From CAVRGQ01 sp963720785 (GTDB lineage: Bacteria; Actinomycetota; Acidimicrobiia; IMCC26256; DASPTH01), in contig CAVRGQ010000007.1 of the NCBI GenBank assembly GCA_963720785.1, forward strand, positions 47,295 through 111,294: a stretch of 64,000 nucleotides of DNA, read 5' to 3'. The notes beneath the pieces are model-generated. The model ran no database searches and was not told the origin of the DNA. It saw nothing but the letters and a program-made list of their open reading frames with translations. The translations under genes were made by a program, and so were the position numbers. This document shows, piece by piece, positions 38,633 through 50,407 of this stretch (positions within the stretch are counted from its first letter, which is position 1; the number at the start of each line of letters is the position of its first letter).

Positions 38633-39703
38633 CTACAGGTTCCAGATCCGTTCCGCGTTGCGGCAGACCATGGCGTCGCGCTCGGCGTCGGGGATGCCCG
38701 CGAACAACTCGTCGACCACCACGCGCGACTTGGGCCAGGTGGACACCGGGTGCGGGTAGTCGCTCGACCACATGAGGTTCTCGGTGCCGAGGCGGTGGCG
38801 CAGGAACTTGATCGGGTCGGGCTCGTCGATGAAGGTCATCGCCAGGTTGCGCAGGTAGTAGAAGCTCGGCAGCTCACCGCCGAGCAGCGGGAACTCGTAG
38901 CCCTGGCGCAGCACCATGTCGTCGAGGAAGTGCAGGTAGTAGGCCACCCAGCCGAGGCCCGGCTCGACGAACACCACCTTGAGCTCCGGGTGCTTCACGA
39001 GCGGTCCGGTGAGCAGCCACATGCCGAGCGCCTCGCACGCCGAGGGCGGCATGCACGACATCGTCCACGCGAGCCGCGGCACCGGATCGCGATCGGCGAG
39101 CTGGTTCAGCGCGGTGTTGAGGCCGATGTGGTTGCAGATCGGCAGGCCGGTCTCCTCGATCACGGAGAAGAGGCGGTCGTAGCGCTCGTGGAAGTAGTCG
39201 GGCTGGCCGAGCTCGTTGGGGAACACCGGCAGCTGCAACGACTTGCCGCCGAGCGACGCGATGCGCGCCACCTCCTCCACCGCGAAGTCGATGTCGTGGA
39301 TCGGCACCTGCGCGGTGACCACGAGGCGACGCGGATCCGCGCTGCCGAACGCGAGCAGCGTGTCGTTGAACGCGCGCGTGGCCTCGTGCGATCCCTCGCG
39401 CATCAGGTACAGGTACCGGTACGCACTCACCTCGCAGTAGAGGACCTCGATGTCGACGCCGTCGATGTCCATGTCGGCGAGGCGCTCGACCGGATCGACG
39501 TAGCCGGGGCGACCGTGCGACGCGTGCACGTGCTTCAGACCCGACATGTTGGCCTTCTCCGCGTTGCCGCCCAGCATCTCGCCGAACGCCTGCTGCAGCG
39601 CATCGTCGTAGGCCTGGTGGTAGCGCGACGCGAGCCGCTCCTTCACCTGGTCGTGCTGCACGTTGACGTGCGAGTCGGACGAGATCAGGCGGGGGACGGT
39701 CAT
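38633..39703 (-). CDS. PF04909 amidohydrolase
   Basis: 356-residue amidohydrolase of the ACMSD-like family. It opens RLISSDSHVNVQHDQVKER, with ICNHIGLNTALNQL in the middle and the typical LMWSSDYPHPVSTWPKSR near the C-terminus, where the Asp is a metal ligand. The start ATG at 39703 follows GGAGG by 7 nt. It lies 80 nt upstream of the other PF04909 gene and 32 nt downstream of the BKACE gene, so these three are likely one operon. In actinobacteria such genes accompany lipid, sterol and aromatic catabolism. Reaction not determinable. Confidence 0.83.
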   Translation of the reverse strand: MTVPRLISSDSHVNVQHDQVKERLASRYHQAYDDALQQAFGEMLGGNAEKANMSGLKHVHASHGRPGYVDPVERLADMDIDGVDIEVLYCEVSAYRYLYLMREGSHEATRAFNDTLLAFGSADPRRLVVTAQVPIHDIDFAVEEVARIASLGGKSLQLPVFPNELGQPDYFHERYDRLFSVIEETGLPICNHIGLNTALNQLADRDPVPRLAWTMSCMPPSACEALGMWLLTGPLVKHPELKVVFVEPGLGWVAYYLHFLDDMVLRQGYEFPLLGGELPSFYYLRNLAMTFIDEPDPIKFLRHRLGTENLMWSSDYPHPVSTWPKSRVVVDELFAGIPDAERDAMVCRNAERIWNL

Positions 39704-39735
39704 GCGTTCGCCTCCAGGAATTTCAGGCAGGAAGG

Positions 39736-40578
39736 TCAGGACTTCAGGCCGAGCAGTGCCGCAGCTTCCGAGCACGTGGCGACGGGACGGCCGGCGGCGT
39801 CGCACGCGGCGACCGCCTCGGCGACGAGCTCCTCGTTGGTGACCCCGCGTCCCGCGTGGTCCTCGAGCCCGACGCGCAGGTGCCCGCCGCGCTCCAGCGC
39901 GAGACGCGGGAGGTCGGTGGCGAAGAGGTCGCCGCCCACCACCGTGACCGACCACGGCAACGGGCAGTCGCCCAGCATCGCGAGGTAGGCGTCGAGCGAC
40001 AGCGCGGTGGGCGGCAGGCCGAAGTTGAACGCGCCACGCTGCTCGGGCGCGTCGCCACCGAAGTAGAGACGCAGCATCGTGCCCGCGGGGAGCTTGCCGT
40101 CGCGCCACAGCCACAGCGCGGCGCGGAGGAAGCCGGGCTCGAAGATCGCGAGCCCGGGCACCAGGCCGTAGCGGTCGCACAGCTCCCACTCGTGCGCGAT
40201 GTCGGCGCCCGAGTTCACGTAGGCGAAGTTGGGTCCGAGGTTCACCGTGCCGGGGTCGATCACGCCGATCTTCAGCTTGCCCGTCTCCGCGAGCGGTGCG
40301 ATGTGCGAGTACCGCTCCTCCACCGCGCCGATGCCGTTGATCGTGGGGTACAGCAGGGCGTCGGGACGCTGCTCGAGCACCGGGTCCCAGCCCTCGAGGT
40401 AGCGGGCGGCCGCGGTGTCGCCGTCGCTGAAGACGTCGATGTGGTTGTGCACCACCGCGGCACCCGCGGCGAAGCACGCCTCGGCACACTTCGCGATCTC
40501 GTCGGGCGTGCGCGGCGCGTCGGGTGCGGCGCCGTTGATCGCCGCCTCGATGACGACCGGCCCGTTCGCGACGCTCAC
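39736..40578 (-). CDS. BKACE-family beta-keto acid cleavage enzyme (DUF849)
   Basis: 280-residue TIM-barrel protein of the beta-keto acid cleavage family, the prototype of which is 3-keto-5-aminohexanoate cleavage enzyme (Kce). These zinc enzymes condense a beta-keto acid with acetyl-CoA, giving acetoacetate and a new CoA ester. Recognisable parts are the opening VVIEAAINGAAPDAPRTPDE, the HNHIDVF metal segment, GNVxxGPNFAYVNS-like VNLGPNFAYVNSG and LRVGLEDHAGRGVTNEELV. The GTG start overlaps the upstream D-aminoacylase-like stop by 4 nt (GTGA). Substrate side chain unknown; the fit with neighbouring hydrolases suggests degradation of a keto- or amino-acid derivative. Confidence 0.88.
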   Translation of the reverse strand: MSVANGPVVIEAAINGAAPDAPRTPDEIAKCAEACFAAGAAVVHNHIDVFSDGDTAAARYLEGWDPVLEQRPDALLYPTINGIGAVEERYSHIAPLAETGKLKIGVIDPGTVNLGPNFAYVNSGADIAHEWELCDRYGLVPGLAIFEPGFLRAALWLWRDGKLPAGTMLRLYFGGDAPEQRGAFNFGLPPTALSLDAYLAMLGDCPLPWSVTVVGGDLFATDLPRLALERGGHLRVGLEDHAGRGVTNEELVAEAVAACDAAGRPVATCSEAAALLGLKS

Positions 40579-42241
40579 GCGCGGGTGCCCGGCTTCACCA
40601 GTTGCCCGGCGTCGGTGACCCCGGTGTGCTCACCGTCGACCACGACCGGTGTGCCGTTCACGATCACGTGGCGCATGCCCTCGACCTGGTCGGCGGTGAG
40701 GCGTTCCGAACCACCGGGGAAGTCGGCGACGCGCCGCACCGGGCCCGGGGCGACCGTGTCGAGGTCGAACACCGCGATGTCGGCCCAGGCGCCCTCGCGC
40801 AGGTAGCCGCGGTCCTCGAAGCCGAAGATGTCGGCCTGGAGGCCGGAGAGCTTGCGCACCGCCTGCTCCACCGTGAGCACGCCGCGCTCGCGCACCCAGT
40901 TGCCGAGCAGGTCGGTGGCCTGCGCGGCGTCGCAGAGCTGGCCCGCGTGCGCGCCGGCGTCGGAGAGACCGAGGGTGGTGTGCTCGTGCTGCAACAGCTT
41001 GCCGACCCACTCGGTGTCGTCGTTGGCGATGACCACTTTCACCCGCAGCGCGAGGCCCGGCTCCTCGGCGGCGAGGTCGAGGAGCGTGTCGAACGGCGTG
41101 GTGCCGCGCTCGGCGGCGAGGTCGGCGACCGACGCACCCATGAGTTCGGGGTGCACCTCGGAGTCGCCGATGGAGAACGTGTCCCAGCGCACGCCGAAGC
41201 CGCTGCTCTGCGTGTTCCACCAGTCCATGGCCTTCGCCCGCCATGCGGGATCCGCGTAGGCCGCGGTGCGCTCCTCGAGCGTGGCCGTCTGCAATTCCCC
41301 GAACACCGGGTTCGGGTTCCACGGGTAGGGCTGGGCAATCGTGAACTGGAAGGTGAGCGGGCGGGGCGTGACCTGCGCCCACACCTCGGCGCCGTCCTCC
41401 CAAGCCTGCTCCATGAGCTTGGCGGTCTGCACGTGACCACCCGACGGGTGCGTGAGCAACGCTCCCCACGTGAAGGGCACGCCGGTGCGCAGCTGCAGCT
41501 CCGCCATGTCGCCCGGGAGGCACTGCGGGCCGGGCACGAGGTCGACGACGCCGCGGCCGACCTCGGCCATCACGTCGAGCATGGCGTCGAGCTCGCCCTT
41601 GGTGGCGAGGCGGCTCGGCACCGGCTTGCCGTCGACGCCGTGGTGCGGCATGCCGAAGCTGGTGGCAAAGCCGGCGGCACCGCCCTCCATGGAGTCGCGC
41701 AGCACCTGCTGCAGTTGCACGAGCTCCTCGGGCGTCGCCTCGCGCTCGTAGGCGTCCTCGCCCATCACGTAGAGGCGCATCGCGGTGTGGCCGACGTACG
41801 CGGACCAGTTGAGGCCCACGCCGCGGCGCTGGATCGAGTCGAGGTACTCGGGGAAGGTCTCGAAGTCCCACGGGATGCCCGCGGCGAGGACCGCGTAGTC
41901 CATGTCCTCGACGTTCTCGAGCGTGCGGGCGATGAGGTCGCGGCCCTCGGGCGCGTGGGCGCGATGGTGAAGCCGCAGTTGCCCGCGACCACCGTGGTGA
42001 CGCCGTGGAAACACGACGGCGTGAGCGCCGGGTCCCAGAACACCTGCGCGTCGAAGTGCGTGTGGATGTCGATGAAGCCGGGGGCGACGATGCAGCCCGC
42101 GGCGTCGAGCACGCGGTCACCCTCGAGGTCGGCCCCGATCGCGCTGACGCGGCCACCATCCACACCGACATCGGCCCGGTACCCCGGCGCCCCGGTGCCG
42201 TCGACGACGGTCCCGCCCTTGATCACGAGCTCGTGCGCCAT
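40575..42241 (-). CDS. D-aminoacylase-like amidohydrolase, frameshifted
   Basis: Amidohydrolase of the N-acyl-D-amino-acid deacylase (AmdA/DAN) family, about 555 residues. The N-terminus from an ATG at 42241 reads ELVIKGGTVVDGTGAPGYRA and includes the metal motif GFIDIHTHFDAQ and VVAGNCGFTIAP. A slip near 41955-41967 moves the remainder into another frame (DLIARTLENVEDMDYAVLAA to the C-terminus GQLVKPGTRA). SDAGAHAGQLCDA near residue 430 is the late Asp-containing motif. Such enzymes deacylate D-amino acids or hydrolyse related amides. It heads the minus-strand operon with BKACE and two PF04909 hydrolases and is divergent from the Baeyer-Villiger monooxygenase. Confidence 0.83.
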
Positions 42242-42329
42242 CTCGAATCCCCCTGGATCGGCAGTCCGTCGATCGTAACCGGGACTTTCGGACGTGCCCC
42301 AGACCCGGGTGCGGTGCCACCATGCCCCG

Positions 42330-44291
42330 ATGCCGACCCTCGATCCGATCCAGCCGCTCCCCGCCGACGACGCCGCGCTGCGGGCCGCGCTCACCGATTG
42401 CGAGGTCGCGCCGCTGCTCCCGGCGGTGGCGCACCTCACGGGCGACTTCTCGCTGCTGAGCGACGACTTGCGGCCCGCGCCGGGCGGCTTCATGCAGCCC
42501 GCGACGCTCACCGACGAGCAGCGCGGGGCGGTGGTCGACACCGTGTTCGCCGCGCTCACGAAGTGGCGCGAAGCGGGCATGCCGCCCGCACCGCCCACGA
42601 GCGAGGCCGACCTCGTGCGCCTGATGGAGTTCGCGATCGGCGAGTCGGTCGACCCGATGTACCTCGGCCTCCTCGAGGAGGAGCTCGAACCGGGCGGTGT
42701 CGACCGGCGCGCGCCGCAGTGGCACCGGCGCGACCTCGCGTCCGACCGCGCCTTCACCGTCGCCATCATCGGCGCGGGGATGTCGGGGCTGCTCACCGCG
42801 CACCGGCTGCAACAGGCCGGCGTCGACTTCGTGATCATCGAGAAGAACGACGACGTCGGCGGCACCTGGTGGGAGAACACGTACCCCGGTTGTCGCGTCG
42901 ACGTGCCCAACCACCTCTACTCGTACTCGTTCGCGCAGCGCGCCGACTGGCAGTTCCGCTTCACCCCGCAGACGCTGCTCATCGACTACTTCCGCGAGGT
43001 CGCCGACCACTTCGGCCTCCGCGAGCACATCCGCTTCGGCGCCGAGGTCACGTCCGCCGTCTACGACGAGGCCACCGACCAGTGGCAACTCGCGCTCCGT
43101 TCCCGTGACGGCGAGGAGGAAGCGCTCGCCGCCGACGCGCTGGTCAGCGCGGTGGGCCAGCTCAACCGGCCCCGCTTCCCCGACATCGAAGGCCGCGACT
43201 CGTTCGCCGGCCCCTCGTTCCACTCGGCGCGGTGGGACCACTCGGTGGCGCTCGCGGGCACGAGCGTCGCGGTCATCGGCACCGCGGCGAGCGCGGTGCA
43301 GCTCATGCCCCACGTGTCGGATGCCATCCGGGGCAAGGACGGTGGTCCCGACGGCGAGCTGCTGATCTTCCAGCGCTCACCCAACTGGATCAGCACCAAC
43401 CCGGCGTACACGCAGCCGCTCCCCGACGGCCTGCGGTGGATGGCCACGCACGTGCCCGGCTACCTCCAGTGGTACCGCTTCACCTTGTTCTGGGGCCTCA
43501 CCGAGGGCGGGCTGCCCGCGTGTCGCGTCGATCCGAACTGGGACGGCGGTGGCCGGTCGGTGAGCGAGGTCAACGACCTCCTCCGCCAGTTCGGCGCGGC
43601 GGGCATCGAGGCGCAGCTCGCCGACCGGCCCGATCTCCTCGACGTGGCGATCCCGCCGTACCCGCCGATGGCGAAGCGGATGCTCATCGACGACGGCCGC
43701 TGGTGGGAGACGTTGAAGGCGAGCACCACCACCCTCGTCACCGACGGCATCGTGCGCATCACCCCCACCGGCGTGGTCACGCGCGACGCGTCGGGCACGG
43801 AGGCCGAGCACGCAGTCGACGTGATCGTGTACGCCACCGGCTTCCAGGCGTCCGACTTCCTGCTGCCGATGCAGGTGACCGGCGTCGACGGGATCGACCT
43901 GCACGAGTGGTGGGCCGACAACCCGCGCGCCTACCTCGGGGTCACCATCCCGCACTTCCCCAAGTTGTTCTGCCTCTACGGGCCGAACACCAACATCGTC
44001 GCCAACGGGTCGATCATCTTCTTCTCCGAGTGCGGCGCGCGCTACGCCGTCGACTGCATCCGTCTGCTGCTCGAGCGCGACGCCCGCCGGCTCGACCTGC
44101 GCGAGGACGTGCTCGACGCGTTCGGCAAGCTGGTCGACGAGGGCAACGCCAACATGGCGTGGGGCGCGTCCGACGCGAAGAGCTGGTACAAGAATCGCAC
44201 CGGCAAGGTCACCCAGAACTGGCCGTTCAACCTCGTCGAGTACTGGGAGCGCACCCGGCAGGTCGACGAGGACGACTACTCACTCACCTGA
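42330..44291 (+). CDS. Baeyer-Villiger-type flavin monooxygenase
   Basis: 653-residue FAD/NADPH monooxygenase inserting oxygen next to a ketone. The FAD Rossmann motif is AIIGAGMSGLLTAHRL, the Baeyer-Villiger fingerprint F-x-G-x3-H-x3-W appears as FAGPSFHSARW, the NADPH motif is VAVIGTAASAVQ, and the ATG-type motif is VYATGFQASDF. An N-terminal helical extension of about 140 residues precedes the FAD domain, as in several long actinobacterial members active on larger or cyclic ketones. An in-frame ATG at 42294 would add 12 residues. The gene overlaps the convergent MMPL gene by 16 nt. Confidence 0.92.
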   Translation: MPTLDPIQPLPADDAALRAALTDCEVAPLLPAVAHLTGDFSLLSDDLRPAPGGFMQPATLTDEQRGAVVDTVFAALTKWREAGMPPAPPTSEADLVRLMEFAIGESVDPMYLGLLEEELEPGGVDRRAPQWHRRDLASDRAFTVAIIGAGMSGLLTAHRLQQAGVDFVIIEKNDDVGGTWWENTYPGCRVDVPNHLYSYSFAQRADWQFRFTPQTLLIDYFREVADHFGLREHIRFGAEVTSAVYDEATDQWQLALRSRDGEEEALAADALVSAVGQLNRPRFPDIEGRDSFAGPSFHSARWDHSVALAGTSVAVIGTAASAVQLMPHVSDAIRGKDGGPDGELLIFQRSPNWISTNPAYTQPLPDGLRWMATHVPGYLQWYRFTLFWGLTEGGLPACRVDPNWDGGGRSVSEVNDLLRQFGAAGIEAQLADRPDLLDVAIPPYPPMAKRMLIDDGRWWETLKASTTTLVTDGIVRITPTGVVTRDASGTEAEHAVDVIVYATGFQASDFLLPMQVTGVDGIDLHEWWADNPRAYLGVTIPHFPKLFCLYGPNTNIVANGSIIFFSECGARYAVDCIRLLLERDARRLDLREDVLDAFGKLVDEGNANMAWGASDAKSWYKNRTGKVTQNWPFNLVEYWERTRQVDEDDYSLT

Positions 44292-46756
44292 CGGGCGTCG
44301 CCGCCCTGGCCCATGGGCGGGGTGGGGATGTAGGGCTCGGGTTCCTTGTCGAGCATGCCCCGTGACACCCAGCCGCGTTTGTCGGCCCAGATCAGCATCG
44401 GCGGCAGCACCACCAGCGCGCTGAGCAGCGCGAGGGCGACGTTCGCGGCGACGATGCGGCCGAAGTCGCGCAGCAGAGGCAGCGACGAGAACGACAGCAC
44501 AGCCACACCGACGATCGCGGTGAGCCCGGACACGACGAACGCGCGTCCCGTGCGTGACGCGGCGACCTCCACCGCCTCCTCGGGTTCGAGCCCGCGGCGG
44601 CGCTCCTCGAGGTAGCGCAGGAGGATGAGCGAGGTGAACTCGGTGCACGCCGCGACCACGAGTGGGCCGCCCACCGCGGTCATCGGCGAGAGCTGGAGGT
44701 CGAACACGTACGCGAACATCGACGCCGCGCCCACCGCGATCAGCACCGGCACCAGTGACAGGAGCGACCGCACGACGGAGCGCAGCCGGATCGACAAGAA
44801 CAGGAACACGAAGATGATCGCGAGGTAGGTGAGCAGCACCCGGTTGGCCGTGAGGTTGTCGAGCAGCCCGACCCCCACCACCGCGAGCCCGGACGGCGTC
44901 GCGGTGATGCCCGCCGGCGGCTTCGTGTCCGCACGGATCCCGCGCACGACGGGTGCGCGCGCCTCGAGCGATCCGGGTCCGGTGCGGAAGATGATGTTGA
45001 ACGCCTCACCGTTGTTCGCGACCGTCGACTTCTTCACGTCTTCGGGCGCCACGTCGTAGGCGTTCTTGAGGTCCTGTCCCGTCGGCGCGAGGTCGGACCC
45101 GCCGGGGACGTCGTTGATGATGTCGCCGATCGCGGTCTCCAGGCTGGAGCCGGTCAGCAGCTTGTCCGGGTACTTCGCCAGCGTGTCCTTGGTGAAGGTG
45201 TGCGCGAAGGTGGCGAACTGGTCGGTGAAGACGTCCTTGCTCTGCGCGAACACGCCGAGCTCGCTCGAACCACCCGAGCGCTTCTCGATCGTACGGATGT
45301 CCTTGATGGTCTGGCTCTGCTGGTTGACCCACTGCACCGGGTCGGTCTGCAGCGTGAGCTTGTCCTCCACGAGGATGCCGCCGGCGAACACCAGCACGCT
45401 CGCGATCACGAGGAAGATCGCGGCGCGCGGCGTGATCGAGCCGAGCCACACGACAAGGCGTCCGAGCGGGCCCCCCGAGAAGTCCTTGGCCTTCGTCGGC
45501 GACTTGAACTCGCGGATGCCGAGGATCGCGAGCGGCAGAATGATGGAGCAGATGCAGATCACCGCGATGCCGACCGCGAGCAGGAGGCCGAAGTCACGGA
45601 TCATCGGGGTCTTCGCGAAGTGCAGTGCCGCGAACGCGAAGACGGCGTCGAACGTGACGACGAGCAGGGCGGGGCCGAGCGAGCGCGACGTCTCCTGGAT
45701 CGGGTGCTCCGCTCGGTCGATCACGACCTCTTCCTCGACGCGCGCGTGCATCTGGATCGCGTAGTCGATGCCGATGCCGAGCATCACCGGGAGTCCCGCG
45801 ATGGTCACGATGGTGAGCGGGATGCCGATGTAGCCGGCCACACCGAACGCCCAGATCACGCCGATCACGATCACCAGCAGCGGCAGCAGTCGCCACCGCA
45901 CCCGGAACAGCACGAGCAGGATGACGGCCATGATCGCAGCGGCGACGGCCCCGAGCGTGAGCATGCCGCCACGCAGGTAGTCGTTGATGTCGCGCAGCAG
46001 CACCGAGGGGCCGCTCGTCACCACCGTTGTCCCGGCCGGGAACTTCAACTTCGCGGCGGCGTCCTGCACCACCTGCGACGCGGCGCCCTCCTTGTCGAGC
46101 GACGCGTTGCCCGGCAGCCGGGTGACGATCTGCGCGGTGCGGTCGTCGACGAACACCGAGTTCAGCGATTTCCGGACGTTGCCCTCGTTGTTGTAGAGGA
46201 GGAACTTCACCCATTCCGGGTTGGTGAAGGTGCGTTGGTCCTGCGGGATGGCCGTGAACCGCTCGAGCGTCGCGATCGAGTCCTTGGCGCGCGCGGCCGC
46301 CGCGGCCGAGCCAGGTGCCTCCTCCGCCTGCGCGGCGATCAGCGCCTTCCCCGCGACGCTGTCGGTCGGGCTGCCCGTCGGGCTCTGCACCAGCGCGTCG
46401 GAGTACTCGAGTGCGGTCAACGGCGACACCACCGCGTCGACCTGGCCGCTGTCCTGGACCGTCGTGGTGAACTTCTTGATCGCCTCGACGCCGGTCGGCG
46501 TGAAGATCTCGTCGATCGTGTGACCCTCGGGCACCTGGATCACGGTGAGCATCGCCTCACCGCCGAAGAGGCGCTGGTACTGCACGTTGTCCTTGTAGAC
46601 CTGGTCGCTCTTGTTGAGGTAGCTGTCCTGGCCCGTGGCGAACTGCAGCTGGGTGATGCCGAGCCCGAGCAGCACCGTGACGACGAGACCGATGCCGGTG
46701 ACCCAGTACGCGTGTTTGCCGAGCTGGACGGCGATGTAGGACCAGAACTTCTGCAT
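44276..46756 (-). CDS. MMPL/RND-family exporter (HAE3 type)
   Basis: 826-residue inner-membrane transporter with two repeated halves, each a transmembrane helix, a large extracytoplasmic loop and five further helices. The RND signatures GIGIDYAIQMHARVEEE and VAACTEFTSLILLRYLEERR lie at the equivalent positions of the two halves. Family members export lipids, hopanoids or hydrophobic compounds; mycobacterial relatives (MmpL) build the envelope. The C-terminus ends in a hydrophilic PEPYIPTPPMGQGGDA tail. The ATG at 46756 is preferred over 46783 because CGGGGGAACC precedes it. No adaptor or outer-membrane partner is nearby. Confidence 0.9.
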   Translation of the reverse strand: MQKFWSYIAVQLGKHAYWVTGIGLVVTVLLGLGITQLQFATGQDSYLNKSDQVYKDNVQYQRLFGGEAMLTVIQVPEGHTIDEIFTPTGVEAIKKFTTTVQDSGQVDAVVSPLTALEYSDALVQSPTGSPTDSVAGKALIAAQAEEAPGSAAAAARAKDSIATLERFTAIPQDQRTFTNPEWVKFLLYNNEGNVRKSLNSVFVDDRTAQIVTRLPGNASLDKEGAASQVVQDAAAKLKFPAGTTVVTSGPSVLLRDINDYLRGGMLTLGAVAAAIMAVILLVLFRVRWRLLPLLVIVIGVIWAFGVAGYIGIPLTIVTIAGLPVMLGIGIDYAIQMHARVEEEVVIDRAEHPIQETSRSLGPALLVVTFDAVFAFAALHFAKTPMIRDFGLLLAVGIAVICICSIILPLAILGIREFKSPTKAKDFSGGPLGRLVVWLGSITPRAAIFLVIASVLVFAGGILVEDKLTLQTDPVQWVNQQSQTIKDIRTIEKRSGGSSELGVFAQSKDVFTDQFATFAHTFTKDTLAKYPDKLLTGSSLETAIGDIINDVPGGSDLAPTGQDLKNAYDVAPEDVKKSTVANNGEAFNIIFRTGPGSLEARAPVVRGIRADTKPPAGITATPSGLAVVGVGLLDNLTANRVLLTYLAIIFVFLFLSIRLRSVVRSLLSLVPVLIAVGAASMFAYVFDLQLSPMTAVGGPLVVAACTEFTSLILLRYLEERRRGLEPEEAVEVAASRTGRAFVVSGLTAIVGVAVLSFSSLPLLRDFGRIVAANVALALLSALVVLPPMLIWADKRGWVSRGMLDKEPEPYIPTPPMGQGGDARQVSE

Positions 46757-46842
46757 GGTTCCCCCGGGCTCGTGCGTCGGCACGCGCGCCGAAGCGTATC
46801 GACTCGTGCGGCTCCAGCCCGCGCGCAGCTAGGTTCTCGTCC

Positions 46843-47790
46843 ATGACACAGCTTCCCCAGCTCTCCATGGGCATCATGACGTTCGCCGCCGACGACCCGG
46901 GCTCGTGGGAGCCCGTGATCGACCGCGCGGTGCTGGCCGACGAGGCCGGCGTCGACCGGATCGTCGTGTCGGACCACGTCGTGTTCGGCGAGAACCTCGA
47001 CGAGTACGCGAAGCCCGAGCGCGGCGGCTCGAAGGGCGGCAAGCAGCCCACCGGCCCCGACGGCCACTGGCTGGAGCCGCTCACCACCCTGACCTTCATC
47101 GCGGGACGCACGAAGAACGTGCGCCTCGGCACCAACATCCTCGTGGCCGCGCTGCGTCGCCCCGCGGTGCTCGCGAAGACGGCATCGACGCTCGATGTGC
47201 TCTCCGGTGGTCGCCTCGACCTCGGCGTCGGCGTGGGCTGGCAGAAAGAGGAGTACGACGCGGCCGGCCTCGACTATCACGGCCGCGGCCGTCTCCTCGA
47301 CCACACCATCGAGGTGTGCCAGACGCTGTGGCGCGAGCCGCGCGCCGCGTACTCGTCGCCCGAGCTCGAGTTCGCGGCGATCCACCAGATGCCCAAGCCC
47401 CTACAGGCCGGCGGGGTGCCGATCTGGGTGAGCGGCACCATCAACGCCCGTACGGTCGGCCGCCTCGCCCGCTTCGGGTCGGGGTGGATCCCGTGGGGCG
47501 ACGACAACGCCGATCTCGTCAACTCGATCCCGCGCATGCGCGAGGCGCTGAGTGCGGCGGGGCGCGAGGACGTCGAGTCGATCCAGGTGGTCGGGTACCT
47601 GCCCGCAGTGAAGGACGACGCCGGCGAGCTCGACATGGACCGCACGATGGAGGCCGCCCAGCCGCTGATCGCAGCGGGCGTCACCGATCTCCGCGCGACG
47701 TTCGCGCTGTCGGCCGACCGCAGCGAGGCGCTCGACAAGCTGCGGGGCTTCGTCGAGGCGTTCCGCACCGCGGTCGGCCGACCGCTCTAA
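46843..47790 (+). CDS. LLM-class F420-dependent oxidoreductase
   Basis: 315-residue luciferase-like TIM barrel. The segments SMGIMTFAADDPGSWEPVID, RIVVSDHVVFGENLDEYA, TKNVRLGTNILVAALRRPA and LDVLSGGRLDLGVGVGWQKE are characteristic of F420-dependent actinobacterial members. It would carry out a two-electron reduction or oxidation using F420H2/F420 or FMN. Divergent from the MMPL gene (86 nt between starts) and convergent with the GT39 gene. Substrate unknown. Confidence 0.88.
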   Translation: MTQLPQLSMGIMTFAADDPGSWEPVIDRAVLADEAGVDRIVVSDHVVFGENLDEYAKPERGGSKGGKQPTGPDGHWLEPLTTLTFIAGRTKNVRLGTNILVAALRRPAVLAKTASTLDVLSGGRLDLGVGVGWQKEEYDAAGLDYHGRGRLLDHTIEVCQTLWREPRAAYSSPELEFAAIHQMPKPLQAGGVPIWVSGTINARTVGRLARFGSGWIPWGDDNADLVNSIPRMREALSAAGREDVESIQVVGYLPAVKDDAGELDMDRTMEAAQPLIAAGVTDLRATFALSADRSEALDKLRGFVEAFRTAVGRPL

Positions 47791-47816
47791 CTGCACACGG
47801 AGGCGGAGTCAGTCGC

Positions 47817-49930
<2,114 letters not shown>

Positions 49931-49934
<4 letters not shown>

Positions 49935-50407
49935 CGAAGTTCCAGCTCTCTCGTCGGACGGAAGATCACGCGGTCGAGCACGACGAACTGCACGACCCAG
50001 AGGAGGGCCAAGGTGCCGGCCTGCACGACCGGCAACACCAGGCTGCGCAGTGCCGGCGACCGGTCGGCGGTCAGCGCGCCGGCCGCGGCGACGGTCATCG
50101 TCGACACGATCAGACCCGCGATCGACAGCGCCCAGAACGGCACGACCTCACGGGCCACGCTGCCCTTGCCGCTGCGCCCCCACGTCCAGCGCCGGTTGGC
50201 GAGGTACGACGGCAGGATGCCGCAGCACACGGCGATCACGTTCGCCGTCCCCGCGGGCACCCCGGCGCCCACCACGAGCACCACGAGGATCGCCGCGCCG
50301 AGCACCGTGGTGCCGACGGAGACGGACAGGCAGCACAGGACTCGCCGGGACGTCGTCCCTTGCCGCAGCAACGACTGCACGCGCCGGCTCATGACGGCCG
50401 AGCTCAT
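49931..50407 (-). CDS. GtrA-family membrane protein
   Basis: 158-residue protein with four predicted membrane spans typical of GtrA. It begins SSAVMSRRVQSLLRQGTTSR and has the conserved segment ILPSYLANRRWTWG, which is the family hallmark (N-x-x-W-T-W). GtrA proteins are thought to flip polyprenyl-linked sugars across the membrane. Its ATG overlaps the GT2 stop, and its stop overlaps the GT39 start, each by 4 nt, so all three are translated together. The GT2 protein upstream already carries a fused GtrA domain, so this operon has two. Confidence 0.88.
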
